The notes under the pieces are model-generated. The model did not search any database. It saw only the letters and a list, made by a program, of their open reading frames with translations, and was not told the origin of the DNA. From Candidatus Gastranaerophilales bacterium (GTDB lineage: Bacteria; Cyanobacteriota; Vampirovibrionia; Gastranaerophilales; Gastranaerophilaceae), in contig JAQUVW010000002.1 of assembly GCA_028693235.1 (NCBI GenBank), forward strand, positions 255,298 through 319,297: a DNA stretch of 64,000 nucleotides. The letters run 5' to 3'. Shown in pieces: positions 32,335-40,645 of this stretch (its first letter is position 1; the number at the start of each line of letters is the position of its first letter). Both the position numbers and the translations under genes were made by a program.

Positions 32335-33225
32335 ATGGCAAATGATTTTATTCAGCTTTTAATTATGCAAGAATACCAAAATTTAAAAATGGCGGAAGTT
32401 TCTAATTTGGATGGAGTTGCTTTTATTGGCAAAAGAAAACATATCTCACTTCTTTCAAAAATTGATCAATTAAAACAACCTGGAATATATTTTTTAATTG
32501 GGGCGAATAATCAAACAGGGGATAAAACCTTATATATAGGCGAAACCGAAAATATTGCTAATAGATTCCAAACCCATTCTTGTGATAAGAAAAAAGATTG
32601 GTTTGAAGATTTTATTGTATTTACTTCTAAAAAAGGGGATTTAAATAAAGCTCATGTCAAATATCTTGAAGCAGCTTTTATAGAATTGGCTCAAGAAAAT
32701 TTAACAACAATAAATCTTGATAATAGTTGTAATTCAAATACTAAAAAAGATGGAAAACTTCAATCGTTTGACTTAGCAAAAGCCGACGGATTTAAAGAAA
32801 AAATAATATTTGTTTTAAATAATCTTGGTTTGATAGATTTTATTAATACTGGTAAAAAAGAAGAAATCACGGAAGAAATTTCAAAAAACATTTTTTATTT
32901 ACATTTAAAACGAAATAATAAAGATAAGAAAGCTAAATTAATTTCAATCGATAATGGATATGTATTATTAAAAGGTTCTTATATTGAAAAAGAAATAGCT
33001 AAATGTTATCCAAAAGTTCCGACATATAAACAACGTCAAGAAATTGTTTCCTCGAATAAGGTTAAAGAGTTTGAAGATGTTTTTCAAACATTAGAAGATA
33101 TTTATTTTAAATCACCATCAGCAGCTTCAGATATTGTAAAAGGTGGAAGTACCAACGGCAGAATCGAATGGAAACTATCCAACGGAACAACATTAAATGA
33201 TTTTGAATCGAATAATATTAAATAA
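32335..33225 (+). CDS. GIY-YIG nuclease-like protein with DUF4357
   Basis: A 296-residue protein. N-terminal GIY-YIG fold: PGIYFLIGANNQTGDKTLYIGETENIANRFQTH (about residues 43-75, with the GIY, YIG and Arg elements), then a Glu in HVKYLEAAFIELAQE. The C-terminus (about 200-290) matches DUF4357: KGSYIEKEIAKCYP, YKQRQEIVS, and FKSPSAASDIVKGGSTNGRIEWKLSNG. GIY-YIG/DUF4357 proteins are common near R-M genes; a DNA nicking role is likely but unproven. Good ribosome site (GAGGTGG) and extended -10 promoter upstream. Its end overlaps the convergent HTH gene by 8 bases. Confidence 0.87.
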   Translation: MANDFIQLLIMQEYQNLKMAEVSNLDGVAFIGKRKHISLLSKIDQLKQPGIYFLIGANNQTGDKTLYIGETENIANRFQTHSCDKKKDWFEDFIVFTSKKGDLNKAHVKYLEAAFIELAQENLTTINLDNSCNSNTKKDGKLQSFDLAKADGFKEKIIFVLNNLGLIDFINTGKKEEITEEISKNIFYLHLKRNNKDKKAKLISIDNGYVLLKGSYIEKEIAKCYPKVPTYKQRQEIVSSNKVKEFEDVFQTLEDIYFKSPSAASDIVKGGSTNGRIEWKLSNGTTLNDFESNNIK

Positions 33226-33484
33226 ACCCATAATGAATTTCTAAATGACGTTCGAGGAAGAATTCAAAGTCTTGGTTATAGCGTTCGCCGGTTATGAGTT
33301 TTGAAACATAGCTTTCTGTTACTTTTAAATATTGTGCCAAAGTTTTTTGTGAAATATTTTGTAAAAGCAGTTTGAATCTTATCATCTTTTCTCGTCTGTA
33401 TAAAAAACGACTACCGTTTAAATTTGGGGATTTTGACATTTTTTGTTCTAACAATTCTATTTTTTGTCGCATTTCTTTTTTCAT
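33218..33484 (-). CDS. HTH regulator of the Mu-like transposition module
   Basis: An 88-residue protein from the ATG at 33484, which has AAAGGA 7 bases upstream (an in-frame ATG at 33574 lies inside a palindrome and is less likely). It has a basic stretch (SRFLYRREKMIRFKLLLQ) followed by a helix-turn-helix, ISQKTLAQYLKVTESYVSKLITGER. Divergent from the MuA-like transposase, with a 10-bp-arm palindrome between; it fits a Mu c- or Ner-like repressor of transposition, as inference. A truncated, interrupted copy is at 43138-43339. Confidence 0.75.
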   Translation of the reverse strand: MKKEMRQKIELLEQKMSKSPNLNGSRFLYRREKMIRFKLLLQNISQKTLAQYLKVTESYVSKLITGERYNQDFEFFLERHLEIHYGFI

Positions 33485-33554
33485 AAACCATTCCTTTGCA
33501 TTGCACATTATAACTCTGCGTTTAAGGAAAGCAAGTGTGTCCGAATGATTCGTT

Positions 33555-33586
33555 TTAGTCGGAAACAGTTCCATTCTTCCGACTAA
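33555..33586. promoter_or_regulatory. Palindromic operator between HTH and transposase genes
   Basis: TTAGTCGGAA (33555-33564) and TTCCGACTAA (33577-33586) are exact inverted repeats with a 12-base spacer, centred between the divergent regulator and transposase starts. One arm alone (TTAGTCGGAA) occurs again at 25028-25037, at the left edge of the island. Confidence 0.7.
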
Positions 33587-33604
33587 TGAGTGATAGATGG
33601 AAGT

Positions 33605-35557
33605 ATGGATAACAATGAAAAATATATTTCAATCAAAGAATTAGCAGAACTCAAGGGCGTTAGTACTCGGGCTGTTAGGTTGGCAAAAAACAAATATCAG
33701 ACCAAAGAAATAAATGTCAAAGGCGGAAAGAGTTTTGAAATTTTGTTATCAAGTATTGAGCCTGAATTGCAAGAAAAATATTTAAATAAATTTTTACCTA
33801 CGGAAAACAAAAAACTTTTACCGACAGTTATAAATTCTATAAAACCGGATAGTGCAAAAAGCATTGCACTTGCAAGATATGAGCTTGTTAAGATTTGGCA
33901 AGGACAAAGAAAAAATCAAAAATGCAAAACCCAATTTGATAAAGATTTTTTGAGTGCGTATAATTCAGGTTTTTTGTATCCTGATATTTATTCAAAAATC
34001 GGTAAAGTTTCAACCGGCACGCTTGAAAGGTGGAAAAGGATTTTAGACGGTTCGCAAAATTACGAGTTGCTATTGCCAAATTATCATTACTCTGATTATT
34101 CAAGAACGACATTGACGAATTTTGAAAAGCAAATATTTTTAAAATTATTGCTACATCCAAACAAATTCAGTATCGGCAAGGCAATTTCATTAACTCAATA
34201 TATTCTAAAAAATCAAAATGCTGAATATATTCCTGCGTCACCGACATTTAGGCGGTTTGCCAATTGGTACAAAAATAATTATTTTGACAAATGGACATTA
34301 ATGCGTGATGGCGAAAAAGCGTTGAAAGAGCAAGTTGTTCCACACATCAGAAGAGATATTTCAAAAATTGAAGTTGGCGAAATTTTGGTCGCTGACGGCA
34401 AACGATTGAATTTTCAAATAATAAATCCGTTCACAGGAAAGCCGACGCGTGCAACGATTATCGGATTTTTGGATTGGAAATCAGGGGCGTTAGTCGGTTA
34501 TGAAATTATGATTGAAGAAAAGACACAATGTGTCGCTTCTGCTTTAAGGAATGCTATTTTAAACATAAAACACATTCCAAAATTTGTTTATTTAGATAAC
34601 GGCAAAGCGTTTAAAAACAATTATTTTAGTGGTATTTATGAAAATTTAGGAATAACGACAATTTATGCCAATCCGTATAATGCACGCTCGAAAGTTATTG
34701 AGCGATTTTGGCTTGAAATGCAAGAAAGCTTTGAAAAGATGTTACCGAGTTACATTGGAACAAATATTGAAAATAAGCCTGCAAGACTTAAAAGGAATGA
34801 AAAATTTCATTCTAAAATACATCAAAATTTAGTTCCAACAATTGCTCAAACCATTCAAATGATTGACAGTTGGCTGGAGTATAAAAATAGTTTACCTTGT
34901 TCAAATTGCAAGGATAAGACTGTAGCACAAATGCTTGAAACCATTGATAGGCAAGAAATAAATGAACAATTACTTGATGATTTGATGTTGGCACAAGAGG
35001 TCAAAACTATATCAAGCCTGGGGATAAGATTTTTAAATACTTGGTATTTTAATGATGCACTTTACGGATTGCGGCAAAAAGTAATGATAAAATATTCGCT
35101 CTTTGATTTGAGCTATATCAAGGTTTATAGTGAATACGGCAAATTTTTGTGCAAGGCAGACAGAATTACATTAACTCATCCGCTCGCAAATTATACAGGC
35201 GAAATCAAAGATATTGAAGATTACAAACAGAAAATCCAAAAGCAAAAACAGCTTAAAAATAAAACGATAAAAGAGTGTAAAAAGCTCTTGAATATTGAGG
35301 ATTTAGAAATTATACAATGTGATTTGATTGAAGAAGATTGTAGAGAGGAAATTAAAGTATTAACAACAGAAACACCTGAATATCAAAAACCGCCAAAAGA
35401 AAAATATAACCCTGCAATAAAACCGTTGTTCAAAAATAATTTTGAACGGTACGAATATTTAATGAGATATGGTTGCACCTCAGCTGATGATAGGAATTGG
35501 CTTAAATATTTCAAAGAAACAAAGGAGTATAAAATTTATGAACAAAATCTTTTGTAA
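33605..35557 (+). CDS. MuA-like DDE transposase
   Basis: A 650-residue transposase. The N-terminus is a Mu-type winged-helix end-binding domain (ISIKELAELKGVSTRAVRLAKNKY, then GGKSFEILLSSIEPELQEKYL). The integrase-core DDE residues are Asp in EILVADGKRLNFQ (about 262), Asp in KFVYLDNGKAFKNNY (about 331) and Glu in SKVIERFWLEMQE (about 365). A Mu-transposase C-terminal beta-barrel follows (about 480-560, GIRFLNTWYFNDALYGLRQKVMIKY). The ATG at 33605 is preferred over an in-frame GTG at 33590, but this is uncertain. Its last 20 bases overlap the MuB-like gene. It moves the element by replicative or cut-and-paste transposition. Confidence 0.9.
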   Translation: MDNNEKYISIKELAELKGVSTRAVRLAKNKYQTKEINVKGGKSFEILLSSIEPELQEKYLNKFLPTENKKLLPTVINSIKPDSAKSIALARYELVKIWQGQRKNQKCKTQFDKDFLSAYNSGFLYPDIYSKIGKVSTGTLERWKRILDGSQNYELLLPNYHYSDYSRTTLTNFEKQIFLKLLLHPNKFSIGKAISLTQYILKNQNAEYIPASPTFRRFANWYKNNYFDKWTLMRDGEKALKEQVVPHIRRDISKIEVGEILVADGKRLNFQIINPFTGKPTRATIIGFLDWKSGALVGYEIMIEEKTQCVASALRNAILNIKHIPKFVYLDNGKAFKNNYFSGIYENLGITTIYANPYNARSKVIERFWLEMQESFEKMLPSYIGTNIENKPARLKRNEKFHSKIHQNLVPTIAQTIQMIDSWLEYKNSLPCSNCKDKTVAQMLETIDRQEINEQLLDDLMLAQEVKTISSLGIRFLNTWYFNDALYGLRQKVMIKYSLFDLSYIKVYSEYGKFLCKADRITLTHPLANYTGEIKDIEDYKQKIQKQKQLKNKTIKECKKLLNIEDLEIIQCDLIEEDCREEIKVLTTETPEYQKPPKEKYNPAIKPLFKNNFERYEYLMRYGCTSADDRNWLKYFKETKEYKIYEQNLL

Positions 35558-36227
35558 AACAAAAAACGTTAAAGGGTTTATGGAATTGATTTACAGCTTG
35601 CAAAACAAACCTGATAACATAAGCAAAATCGGTTTGATATATGGTGAAGCAGGTCTTGGCAAGACTAAAACTGCACTTTATTTATCAATAAAATTTGATG
35701 CAATATACATCAGGGCAACAAATTCAATGACCCCTAAATGGTTGTTGGAAGAAATTGCAAAGGAACTTGATGAAATTCCGAGATTTTATACGGCGGATAT
35801 TTTTAGGCAATGTGCGAATGTTTTAAAAACGAAGCCTCAAATGATTATTGTTGATGAAATAGATTATCTGTTAGCAGATTTCAAAGCCATAGAAACTCTG
35901 CGAGATTTGCACGATGAAACTGGTGTTCCTATAATTTTGGTTGGTATGAATTTAGCAAAACACAAATTAAAAAAGCACACCCATTTGTTTGACAGGATTT
36001 CTGAAATATATCATTTTGAAGAATTTAAGTTAGAGGATATAAAGCAGGTTGTGAGCGAATTAGCAGAAGTTGGAATTGAAAATGAAGCAATAAAAATCAT
36101 TCATAAAAAAGCAACAAGATTTCGGCAACTCGTAAGGATTATTGATAAATTCGAGTGTGTCGCAGAAGCTAACGGATTAACCGCAATTGATGAAAATATC
36201 GCAGAGGAGGTTTTGAATGGAAAGTAA
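35538..36227 (+). CDS. MuB/TniB-like transposition ATPase
   Basis: A 229-residue AAA+ ATPase, the target-selection partner of the MuA-like transposase. Walker A is GLIYGEAGLGKTKTALYLS (about residues 30-48) and Walker B is QMIIVDEIDYLLADF (about 112-126), followed by the sensor region VPIILVGMNLAKHKLKKH and DRISEIYHFEEFKLEDI. The ATG at 35538 has AAAGGAG at optimal spacing and sits inside the end of the transposase gene. ATP-dependent binding to target DNA and stimulation of strand transfer are the family roles. Confidence 0.88.
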   Translation: MNKIFCKTKNVKGFMELIYSLQNKPDNISKIGLIYGEAGLGKTKTALYLSIKFDAIYIRATNSMTPKWLLEEIAKELDEIPRFYTADIFRQCANVLKTKPQMIIVDEIDYLLADFKAIETLRDLHDETGVPIILVGMNLAKHKLKKHTHLFDRISEIYHFEEFKLEDIKQVVSELAEVGIENEAIKIIHKKATRFRQLVRIIDKFECVAEANGLTAIDENIAEEVLNGK

Positions 36228-37002
36228 AATTTTAAAAATCGCAAAGCGGCTTAAAACATTTACTGTTGACGATATTGTTATGTTTAGCGAATTAGATGAA
36301 AATGAAGTTATCAAATTTTTAGAAAACTCTAAAAATATCAAACAAAGCGGGAAATATTTTGAATATGTGGAAGTTCCAAAAACAGTCGATAAATTTAAAA
36401 TTATTGATAAAAAAATAAAATGTAAAAGCTCTGAAATAAGCGTAATTGAAGCTTGTGAGGAATTCTTAAAAACGAAAGAAAATAGTACCACATTTCAAAC
36501 ATTCAAAACGTATAAATCTTTTATTAATGCTCAAATTATTCCTTATTTTTTAAAATTCAGGTTGGAAAATATTACGGTAGGTGATGTTCAGAATTTTAAA
36601 TTATTTATGCAAAACAATAAAATATCCGAACGCAGGATTAAAAATATTCTTGCTCTTTTGAATCAAATAATTAAACATTTTCAAAATGAGGGCTATATTG
36701 AACGCACTTGTGTTTTTGAGGTCAAACGATTAGAAAAAATCCCGAAACGTGAAGTTCAAATTTTGACACCAGAACAACTTGCTAAAATTTTTAAGACAGT
36801 CAGCAAAAATTATTCGTATCTTGAACCGATAATTAAAACTATGATTACCGAAAACAAAAAGCTAAATGATATTTTAGCTGACACTCAAAACAAAGAACAC
36901 CTAAAACGCAAGATTAGAAACGAGTTTTATAAAATAAAACAACAAATGGGCTTAGAAAATTATATAATTGATGATTTAAGATTTTCTGTCAAAAATGTGT
37001 AA
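36217..37002 (+). CDS. Third transposition gene: winged helix plus recombinase core-binding-like domain
   Basis: A 261-residue protein overlapping the MuB-like gene by 11 bases. Residues 1-50 resemble a winged helix (KILKIAKRLKTFTVDDIVMFSELDENEVIKFLENS). Residues about 70-180 match the SAM-like core-binding domain of tyrosine recombinases (TFQTFKTYKSFINAQIIPYFL, ITVGDVQNFKLFMQNNKISERRIKNILALLNQIIKHF). The catalytic domain is missing: only a short tail follows, with no R...HxxR...Y. It may be a DNA-binding accessory of transposition, or a recombinase shortened at its 3' end. The lower end of the gene overlaps the first of the right-end repeats. Confidence 0.6.
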   Translation: MESKILKIAKRLKTFTVDDIVMFSELDENEVIKFLENSKNIKQSGKYFEYVEVPKTVDKFKIIDKKIKCKSSEISVIEACEEFLKTKENSTTFQTFKTYKSFINAQIIPYFLKFRLENITVGDVQNFKLFMQNNKISERRIKNILALLNQIIKHFQNEGYIERTCVFEVKRLEKIPKREVQILTPEQLAKIFKTVSKNYSYLEPIIKTMITENKKLNDILADTQNKEHLKRKIRNEFYKIKQQMGLENYIIDDLRFSVKNV

Positions 37003-37129
37003 AATTAGCCCAAAAGTCGTGTAAATTGTGTCAAATTCATTTAAAAAGTCATCGGCATTTTGTTTGTTTAGTGAATAAAAGTCGTCAAAATTATGTAATA
37101 ATTTCTATTAAAACTCGTCCAAAAATTGT
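36981..37129 (+). repeat. Five regularly spaced 20-bp sites, transposon right end
   Basis: Sites of form AAAAGTCGTCNAAATTNTGT start at 36981 (weak), 37012, 37044, 37077 and 37110, spaced 31, 32, 33 and 33 bases, about three helical turns. All lie in one direction. Arrays like this at element ends are the binding sites of Mu/Tn7-class transposases. Confidence 0.75.
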
Positions 37130-37171
37130 TCTTTTTGTGATATAATATAATCTAATAAAGTGAGGTTTGTC

Positions 37172-38470
37172 ATGGAAAGAAAAGCATTAAAAAAATTGGT
37201 TGAATGGAAAGACTCTGAAGATAAAAATCCTTTAATCATAAGAGGAGCAAGACAAGTTGGCAAAACTTGGTTAATGAAAGAATTTGGAGAAAAGTATTAT
37301 CAAAAAGTAGCTTATGTAAACTTTGATAATAACGAAAAATTCTGTAAAATTTTTGATGAGGATTATGATATAGAAAGAATTATTTTGGCTCTTGAAGTTG
37401 AAACCCGCACAAAAATCAATGCTGATGACACGTTAATAATATTGGATGAAATTCAAGAATGCCCTAGAGCCTTAACCTCATTAAAATATTTCAGTGAAAA
37501 TAAAATTCAATATAATATTGTTGCTGCCGGAAGTTTGCTTGGCGTTTCTTGCCATGAAGGAACAGGTTTTCCTGTTGGCAAGGTGGATTTTGTGGATTTA
37601 TATCCATTAAACTTTATTGAATTTGCCATTGCGATGGGTGAAGCTCAGCTTGTTGCACTTATTGAAAAAAAAGATTTTAAAATGATTTCTATATTTAAAA
37701 ACAGGTTTGAAAATTTATTGAAACAATATTGTTATATTGGCGGAATGCCGGCAGTCGTAATGAATTTTCTTAAAAATAAGGATTTTACAAAAGTTAGAAC
37801 TAAACAGAAAAACATTTTAGCAACTTACGAAAAAGATTTTTCTAAACATGTACCGGCAAATACCCTCGCAAAAACAAGATTGTTATGGAAATCAATTCCT
37901 GCACAATTGGCGCGTGAAAATAAAAAATTTATATATGGTGCAGTTAAAGAGGGTGCAAGAGCAAAAGACATAGAAAATGCGATGGAATGGCTGTGTGATT
38001 GCGGTTTAATTTATAAAGTTAATAGAATTTCAAAACCCGGATTACCATTAATAGCATATGAAGATTTTAATGCATTTAAACTGTTTGTCCTTGATGTCGG
38101 ATTGCTTGGTGCAATGACTAATTTACAAGCTAATACAATCATTGACGGTAATAAGATTTTTGAAGAATTTAAGGGTGCAATTGCAGAACAATATGTATTG
38201 CAACAATTTAAATCAATGGAAGAATTACCGGTTTTTTATTGGTCCAATGTGGGCAATATTGCAGAAATGGATTTTGTTATCCAAATTGAAGATAGTGTTA
38301 TTCCAGTAGAGGTAAAAGCGACGACAAATTTACAAGCCAAAAGTTTGAAAGTTTATATGGAAAAATTTAATCCTAAAATGGCAATAAGGACTTCGTTGGC
38401 GGATTATAAGCAAACAGATAATTTGTACGATATTCCTTTGTATGGAATAGAAAGCATAGATGAAATATAA
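37172..38470 (+). CDS. AAA_14/DUF4143 ATPase
   Basis: A 432-residue ATPase of the AAA_14-DUF4143 type. Walker A is IIRGARQVGKTWLMKEF (about 21-37), Walker B LIILDEIQECPRAL (about 91-104), with the family motifs AAGSLLGVS and PVGKVDFVDLYPLNFIEF. The C-terminal DUF4143 part ends in a PD-(D/E)XK-like fold: FYWSNVGNIAEMDFVIQIED...VIPVEVKATTNLQAKSL. Such proteins are abundant in accessory DNA; their function is unknown. The ATG at 37172 follows GAGG. It sits between the transposon end and the Gabija genes. Confidence 0.88.
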   Translation: MERKALKKLVEWKDSEDKNPLIIRGARQVGKTWLMKEFGEKYYQKVAYVNFDNNEKFCKIFDEDYDIERIILALEVETRTKINADDTLIILDEIQECPRALTSLKYFSENKIQYNIVAAGSLLGVSCHEGTGFPVGKVDFVDLYPLNFIEFAIAMGEAQLVALIEKKDFKMISIFKNRFENLLKQYCYIGGMPAVVMNFLKNKDFTKVRTKQKNILATYEKDFSKHVPANTLAKTRLLWKSIPAQLARENKKFIYGAVKEGARAKDIENAMEWLCDCGLIYKVNRISKPGLPLIAYEDFNAFKLFVLDVGLLGAMTNLQANTIIDGNKIFEEFKGAIAEQYVLQQFKSMEELPVFYWSNVGNIAEMDFVIQIEDSVIPVEVKATTNLQAKSLKVYMEKFNPKMAIRTSLADYKQTDNLYDIPLYGIESIDEI

Positions 38471-38545
38471 ATTTATTATACAAGTGTCTAATGGTAAGTT
38501 GATTATATTTGTATTTGAATAACAATATCAAGGGGTGTATGAAAA

Positions 38546-40645
38546 ATGAACTTAAGCAGAATGAAAATTAAAAAATATCGTCAATTTTATGATGTAGATA
38601 TTTGTTATAATGATTTAATTACAATTCTTGCAGGTCCCAACAATAGTGGAAAAACTTCACTTGTAGAATTATATAGAAACCTTTTCGAAAATGGAATTCA
38701 AAATATAAAAGCTACTGATATTAATGCACAAGTATATCAAGTTCAAAAAAACAAATTAATAGAAATCTTAATAAAGAGCCTTACTGAAGCAGAAAATAAA
38801 AATAATTTTTTAAACAAATTAGAAGAAAAATTATCAATTAATCTAATTGATTCTATTGAAGTTCAACTAGAAATTAGCTATAAGGAAAATGATGAAATTA
38901 CGAATTTTGCGGATTATTTAATGGAATTAGATGATACAAATAAAAGTTTTTATTTTATGTACAGATATTATTTTAATTATAAATTTTTCATAAGTAAAGT
39001 ATCAGAAGACTATGAAAAATTTAGTGAGAAAATTACAACTTATAATCAAATTCAAGAAGAATTAAATAATTCTAAGGATGAGGAAAGCCGTCAAAATTCA
39101 GAATTAAAACAACAAAATATAAAAAATAGTTTAATAACAAAATTATTTGAGCAGAGTTTTGAAAACAAATTCTATTTTTGTAATAATGTATATCAAAATG
39201 AAATAGAACTAGATGTTACAAAATTTAAAAACTTATTCAATTTTGTCAGAATAAATGCTGATAGAAATTTATCTGATGAAAAAACAAATAATAACTATTT
39301 AATTAGCAAAAGTTTGATTGATTTAATTTCAGACACACAGCAATGGAAAGATTTATTGAAAGATACTCCGGAAAAAGTCTTTGAATTATTTGATAATACT
39401 AATATTAAAAAGGAGATTACAGATAATTCGTATGCGTGTTTAAAGCCAGTTATGCAAGAATTAAAAAGCACAAATGGGTGTGAAATAGGTACTCCACATT
39501 TAGAACTTAATCTAACAGAAGAAAACATTGGCAATTTGATTTCTAATTCTACAATAGCAAAATACCAAGTTGACGATTATTTATTTGAAGAACAATCACA
39601 AGGACTAGGCTATAGTAATTTAATTTATATACATATCCAAATAGAAAAGTTCAAAAAAGCATATGATAATAAATTAGTTAATTTTTTTGTTATTGAAGAA
39701 CCTGAAGCTCATATGCATCCACATATGCAAAGAATTCTTATTAAATATTTAAATAATTATTTTTATAGCGAAAATATACAAGGATTAATAACTACACATT
39801 CAAATGAAATAGTAAAGGTTAGTGAAATTGAAACAATAAGGGTAATTAGAACGACGGAACAAATATTAAAAAACGAAATATTCGATCTAAATAAATTCAT
39901 GAAAGATATTAAGAAGAAAGACATGAAACTTTTTTATTCATTACTATTTAAAGTAAATTATTCTGATTTAATATTTGCGAATAAAATTATTATGTATGAA
40001 GGTGACACCGAAAAAATGTTTTTAGAAAGATTATTACAACTTAATAAATATAATAAATTAAACAGTCAATATATTTCTTTTGTACAAGTAGGTGGGGCCT
40101 ATTCTCATAAATATAAAGATATTTTAAACTTTTTAGGTATTAAAACTGTAATTTTTACAGATATTGATTATGATAGCTCTAAATGTTCGGCTGACGATAT
40201 TTTTCAATCAAAGACAACGAATGAAGGTTTGTTGTCGTATTATACAGATTCCATTAATGTGGAAAAAGAAATGATAACAATCAAAAATTTATACGAATGG
40301 GTGCAAACAAATCCAAATATTAAATTATATTTCCAAACAAAAGAAGATGGATATGCAAGAACGTTAGAAGAAGCTATACTAAACAAAAAATTAAATATTA
40401 TTGTAGAAAATAAAAAAACTAAAGAGTATTGGGAAATAAATAAATCATTATTAAAATTTAAAATTCCATTAAAAGATTTTAATGGTAATGATATAGGGGA
40501 CAATATAGGTGTGAGAGATATTGTTAGGGCTACAAGTGACAACAAAACAGATTTTATGTATTCTTTAATTTTATTAGATAATGAGCAGTTAGAAACTTTT
40601 ATTCCTAACTATATAGAGGAGGGGTTGATTTGGCTAGCTCAGTAG
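38546..40645 (+). CDS. gajA: Gabija GajA: OLD-family ATPase-TOPRIM endonuclease
   Basis: A 699-residue OLD-family nuclease. N-terminal ABC ATPase: Walker A LAGPNNSGKTSLVELY (about 29-44), a long inserted helical region with dimerisation character, signature-like EEQSQGLGYSNLIYI (about 348-362), Walker B FFVIEEPEAHMHPHMQRIL (about 378-396). C-terminal TOPRIM: IIMYEGDTEKMFLERLL (about 480-496) and VIFTDIDYDSS (about 534-544). Followed by a UvrD-like gene overlapping by 16 bases, this is the Gabija arrangement, a phage-defence system whose GajA nicks or cuts DNA when nucleotides drop. Longer than the Bacillus protein (about 580), as expected for diverged Gabija. Confidence 0.87.
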   Translation: MNLSRMKIKKYRQFYDVDICYNDLITILAGPNNSGKTSLVELYRNLFENGIQNIKATDINAQVYQVQKNKLIEILIKSLTEAENKNNFLNKLEEKLSINLIDSIEVQLEISYKENDEITNFADYLMELDDTNKSFYFMYRYYFNYKFFISKVSEDYEKFSEKITTYNQIQEELNNSKDEESRQNSELKQQNIKNSLITKLFEQSFENKFYFCNNVYQNEIELDVTKFKNLFNFVRINADRNLSDEKTNNNYLISKSLIDLISDTQQWKDLLKDTPEKVFELFDNTNIKKEITDNSYACLKPVMQELKSTNGCEIGTPHLELNLTEENIGNLISNSTIAKYQVDDYLFEEQSQGLGYSNLIYIHIQIEKFKKAYDNKLVNFFVIEEPEAHMHPHMQRILIKYLNNYFYSENIQGLITTHSNEIVKVSEIETIRVIRTTEQILKNEIFDLNKFMKDIKKKDMKLFYSLLFKVNYSDLIFANKIIMYEGDTEKMFLERLLQLNKYNKLNSQYISFVQVGGAYSHKYKDILNFLGIKTVIFTDIDYDSSKCSADDIFQSKTTNEGLLSYYTDSINVEKEMITIKNLYEWVQTNPNIKLYFQTKEDGYARTLEEAILNKKLNIIVENKKTKEYWEINKSLLKFKIPLKDFNGNDIGDNIGVRDIVRATSDNKTDFMYSLILLDNEQLETFIPNYIEEGLIWLAQ

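Larger units (their letters stand above)
33218..37129 (+). mobile_element. Mu-like transposition module
   Basis: Repressor-like HTH, MuA-like DDE transposase, MuB-like ATPase and a third overlapping gene, followed by five 20-bp sites at 31-33-bp spacing (36981-37129) that look like transposase-binding sites of a right end. No matching left end with inverted sites was found; a same-direction site at 31432-31451 could mark it, which would add the small ORFs and GIY-YIG gene as cargo. Boundaries are therefore approximate. Confidence 0.7.

Noticed and set aside
36217-37002. Tyrosine integrase of the island
   Set aside because: It has only a core-binding-like domain and no catalytic R-H-R-Y residues.
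36981-37129. CRISPR-like array at the transposon end
   Set aside because: The 20-base sites are imperfect with 11-13 base gaps; the pattern fits transposase-binding sites, and no cas genes are present.
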